Shown in pieces: positions 61,797 to 64,000 of a stretch of DNA of 64,000 nucleotides. The DNA is taken from NCBI RefSeq assembly GCF_014201335.1, contig NZ_JACHEB010000009.1:62001-126000 (forward strand), written 5' to 3'. How positions within the stretch are numbered: position 1 is the stretch's first letter; each line of letters opens with the position of its first letter. Source of the stretch: Tunturiibacter gelidiferens (GTDB lineage Bacteria; Acidobacteriota; Terriglobia; Terriglobales; Acidobacteriaceae). Both the position numbers and the translations under genes were made by a program. Below the pieces are notes generated by a model. That model was not told the origin of the DNA, searched no databases, and was given only the letters and a program-made list of their open reading frames with translations.

Positions 61797-62048
61797 TTTT
61801 TCCGGTAACCTATAGTAACTGCTGATCAACTTATGAGTAACAATTTTTGGTGACCGTTGGAAAACTTATATCACGTACGTATTGAGGCGCAGTTTGGATG
61901 GGGGCTCAGTCGAAACGTTCAGGAACCCCGATCCGTTACGGAAATATTCTGATTTCAGGCTGAGGATGACAGAAAATCAGTTGTAGTGGGAATAACACCT
62001 CCGTGGGTTATCAGAGATGACAACATTGGAGGGAAAGCACTTAGGCGC

Positions 62049-62087
62049 AAAAAAGGCCGCGTTTTCCGGAGAAAAGGCGGCTTTTTC
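62049..62087. terminator. Bidirectional intrinsic terminator between the kinase and DHS-like genes
   Basis: AAAAAAGGCCGCGTTTTCC...GGAGAAAAGGCGGCTTTTT: an A tract, an imperfect GC-rich stem, and a T tract, 16 bp beyond the DHS-like stop. Works on paper in both directions. The rest of the 270-bp gap up to 61829 shows nothing clear. Confidence 0.7.
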
Positions 62088-62102
62088 GGGGTTTTATAGG
62101 GT

Positions 62103-63170
62103 TTAGGCGGTTACAGCAACCTGATCGAGGATATTGGCCCATTTCTTCCCTTTTCGGGCAGCCTGGGCGTTCTTGTGGAAGGCATAACCAGTAATCAGGG
62201 GGAGAGCGAGGGTGGCTTCGGAGAAGACCATCTGCTCGTAGGTGAGGTCTACTTTGCCCCAGCTAGAGGCCTCTTTGAGGGTAGAACCGGAGAGGGCGCC
62301 GTCGCGGGCGTCGGCTACGGTGATCTGGATGGCGTACTTGTGCATGGAGGCTTCGACGCCGAGGATGTCGGCGGCTACGACGATGTCCTGGGCGAAGTTC
62401 TTGGGGACGCCGCCGCCGATCATGAGCAGGCCGGTGGTGGGGTTAGCAATTTTGAGCTGGGTGATCTCGTAGAAGTCCTTGGCGGAGTCGATGGAGACCA
62501 TGGGCTTGCCCTGGCGGGCGTGCTGGTGGGCTACGAGGCCGAACCCGGCGGAGCAATCGGAGAAGGCGGGGCAGAAGATGGGGACGTTCTTCTCATAGGC
62601 GGCGAGGACGATGGAGTCGCGGCCACCGGCTTGTGGGGTCTTACCGTTCTTCGAGAGGTAGGCGCCCATCTCGCGGATGAACTCGCGAGAGCTGTGCGGC
62701 TTGGGTTCGAGGGAGTTGGTGATCTGGTGGGTGATCTCGTCGCACTGACGAAGCTCTTCTTCGTCGATGAAGGTGTCGTAGATGCGGTCGATCATGAGCT
62801 CGCGGAGCTCGGCATCGCCTGCGCCGTATTTATACTCGTCTCCGGCGACGTAGTGGTTGAAGCCGAGGGCTTCGAAGAAGTCCTGATCGACGATGTTGGC
62901 TCCGGTGGAGACGATGGCGTCGACCATGTTGTTGCGGATGAGGTCGACGAAGATTTTCTGGAGGCCGGCGGAGATGAGCGAGCCGGCGAGACAGAGGATG
63001 ACGCCGCAGTCGGTGTCGCGGAGCATCATGTCGTAGATGTTGGCGGCGCGGTGGGTGTCACGCGCGGAGTAGGCCATGTGGCCCATAGCCTCAACCAGTG
63101 GCACGACGTTGTGCTGCTTGATGTCGAGGTGCTGGATCGGGCGCGCGAGGAGTTCTTTTTTTGTAGGCAT
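62103..63170 (-). CDS. Deoxyhypusine synthase-like protein
   Basis: A 355-aa NAD-dependent enzyme family member. LVEAMGHMAYSARDTHRAANIYDMML and VILCLAGSLISAGLQKIFVDLI at the N terminus, IVSTGANIVDQDFFEALG, KNVPIFCPAFSDCSAGFGL and the active-site region LKEASSWGKVDL, whose Lys matches the one that carries the butylamine intermediate in eukaryotic enzymes. Bacteria lack eIF5A; bacterial homologues have been linked to homospermidine-type or polyamine chemistry, so the substrate here is open. A rare eukaryotic/archaeal-type gene in bacteria. Monocistronic, with a terminator downstream. Confidence 0.88.
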   Translation of the reverse strand: MPTKKELLARPIQHLDIKQHNVVPLVEAMGHMAYSARDTHRAANIYDMMLRDTDCGVILCLAGSLISAGLQKIFVDLIRNNMVDAIVSTGANIVDQDFFEALGFNHYVAGDEYKYGAGDAELRELMIDRIYDTFIDEEELRQCDEITHQITNSLEPKPHSSREFIREMGAYLSKNGKTPQAGGRDSIVLAAYEKNVPIFCPAFSDCSAGFGLVAHQHARQGKPMVSIDSAKDFYEITQLKIANPTTGLLMIGGGVPKNFAQDIVVAADILGVEASMHKYAIQITVADARDGALSGSTLKEASSWGKVDLTYEQMVFSEATLALPLITGYAFHKNAQAARKGKKWANILDQVAVTA

Positions 63171-63321
63171 AGCCTATATAGGATACCAACGTTTTGGTCT
63201 GAATTGACGCGGGTTTTACGTGAATTTAACAGAGACGGTGAGGCCGGCGTTCCGTCACAAATGCCGGGACTTTAATAGTGGGAGAGATTGGGCTTGAGCA
63301 GGTTGCTATACTTCACTCCGA

Positions 63322-64000
63322 ATGAGCGATGAGCGCGGTCTTTTAGAGACGGTTCTTGGTGACGGCAGATTCTTGGTTGCGCTGACAGGTATTTCGCTCG
63401 CACTCAGTGGTGGATTTGCGATTCTGCAATCGTTTGCCGGACAACTACTTCCTCAAGACAGTCATGCGATTGGTATGGATTCGCTCGCGTTGAGGCATGC
63501 CGCAAACGCTCACCTCCTGGGATTCATGTTTCATGATCGAGTGGCCTATGGCGGGACTCTTGTCGCGATCGGTTGCGGATATCTTTGGCTGACTGCATTT
63601 CCGATGGAGAAGCGGGAGGTTTGGCCCTGGTGGGCGTTACTGTTCTCCGGCTCTACCGGTTTTCTTGCATTCCTTACTTACCTGGGGCAAGGGTATCTGG
63701 ACACATGGCACGGTGTCGCAACGCTTTTTCTCTTGCCGATTTTCGTTGCGGGCCTGTGGCGTTCCCGGCCTGAGAACTTTTCTTTCCGTTTCATTTGGAG
63801 GGAGATTCCCCGCGAGTCCGGTCCTGCGAGATGGGGAAGGATTCTGTTGGGGATGTGCGCGGTTGGCCTTGTTATGGCGGGAGCTACGATCGGAATCTTC
63901 GGGATGACGCAGGTGTTCGTTCCATCGGATTTGAGATTTATAGGATTGCAACCTGGAGCCCTCGCTCACATTTCGCCGATGCTAATCCCTTTGATCTCCC
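63322..64000 (+). CDS. Polytopic membrane protein, N-terminal part (truncated by window end)
   Basis: An open frame from ATG 63322 (MSDERGLLETVLGDGR) runs to the last base with no stop: at least 226 residues with about five hydrophobic helices, including FLVALTGISLALSGGFAIL, HLLGFMFHDRVAYGG...GCGYLWLTAF and FLAFLTYLGQGYLDTWHGVATLFLLPIF. Conserved-looking His residues (HLLGFMFHDR, DTWHGV) fall in or near the helices. I recall similar N-terminal membrane regions fused to dihydroorotate-dehydrogenase-like domains in Acidobacteriota, but that cannot be verified because the gene is cut. Family otherwise unrecognised. Confidence 0.7.
   Translation, partial: MSDERGLLETVLGDGRFLVALTGISLALSGGFAILQSFAGQLLPQDSHAIGMDSLALRHAANAHLLGFMFHDRVAYGGTLVAIGCGYLWLTAFPMEKREVWPWWALLFSGSTGFLAFLTYLGQGYLDTWHGVATLFLLPIFVAGLWRSRPENFSFRFIWREIPRESGPARWGRILLGMCAVGLVMAGATIGIFGMTQVFVPSDLRFIGLQPGALAHISPMLIPLIS

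Noticed and set aside
1..64000. tRNA or rRNA genes
   Set aside because: No cloverleaf with a conserved T-loop GGTTCGAATC-type segment and no rRNA-like stretches were recognised by eye; a tRNAscan-SE run would settle this.

Overview
The window looks like a chromosomal segment from an Acidobacteriota soil bacterium, most likely family Acidobacteriaceae (Granulicella/Edaphobacter/Terriglobus-like). This is inferred from gene content, not from a database search: a carboxypeptidase-regulatory-domain TonB receptor of the Oar-like type, a DUF1800 protein, large PIG-L deacetylases, an S1-like protein, high GC and many carbohydrate-active genes. No rRNA, tRNA, CRISPR array, phage or insertion sequence was recognised.

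Layout. 0-11.5 kb: a hydratase, a 944-aa PIG-L protein, a DUF1275 membrane protein, an MsrQ-like protein, signal peptidase I, a GNAT acetyltransferase, a frameshifted DUF1800 gene and a cupin protein. 11.5-17.7 kb (minus strand): pdxH, a second PIG-L deacetylase, then the conserved translation cluster read as rpsP-khpA-rimM-trmD-rplS-rnhB, interrupted by an opposite-strand beta-barrel gene. 17.8-21.7 kb: two esterase-family proteins, an ATP-grasp enzyme and a GCS2-type carboxylate-amine ligase, which together look like a small peptide/amide metabolic module. 21.7-26.9 kb: a solA-like oxidase, an aminopeptidase-like protein, and a serS/hypothetical/LolA-like operon. 27-35.4 kb: a decayed alkaline phosphatase-family pseudogene, pyrD, purH, a TPR protein, a dNTPase and a DUF4126 membrane protein. 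36-42 kb: an M23 peptidase, the S1-like protein and a small His/Cys protein in front of a TonB receptor. 42-50 kb: a cyclic-beta-glucan-synthase-like glycosyltransferase followed by an ABC exporter, a 65-aa protein and an alginate-lyase-like enzyme. 50.5-59 kb: an HPF-like protein, an MBL hydrolase, a GT39 enzyme, phosphoglucomutase and a large secreted collagen-like/carbohydrate-binding protein. 59-64 kb: a hybrid kinase/response regulator/Hpt phosphorelay, a deoxyhypusine-synthase-like enzyme and a membrane protein cut by the window end.

Two dispersed repeat families occupy most of the intergenic space. R1 is a pyrimidine/purine-asymmetric element with CCCCGAAGGGG and GTTCAC...GTGAGC hairpins. 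R2 is about 270 bp, starts at a GGTACC/C-run block, carries a terminator-like hairpin whose stem changes are compensated between copies, and ends in GGGGCTTGACAG.

Top-strand base composition switches from C-rich to G-rich near 24.4 kb whatever the direction of the genes, and the orientation of both repeat families flips across the same point. This resembles a replication-polarity switch (origin-like) or an old inversion endpoint. The repeat families with their polarity, and the amidoligase module, are the most interesting observations here.
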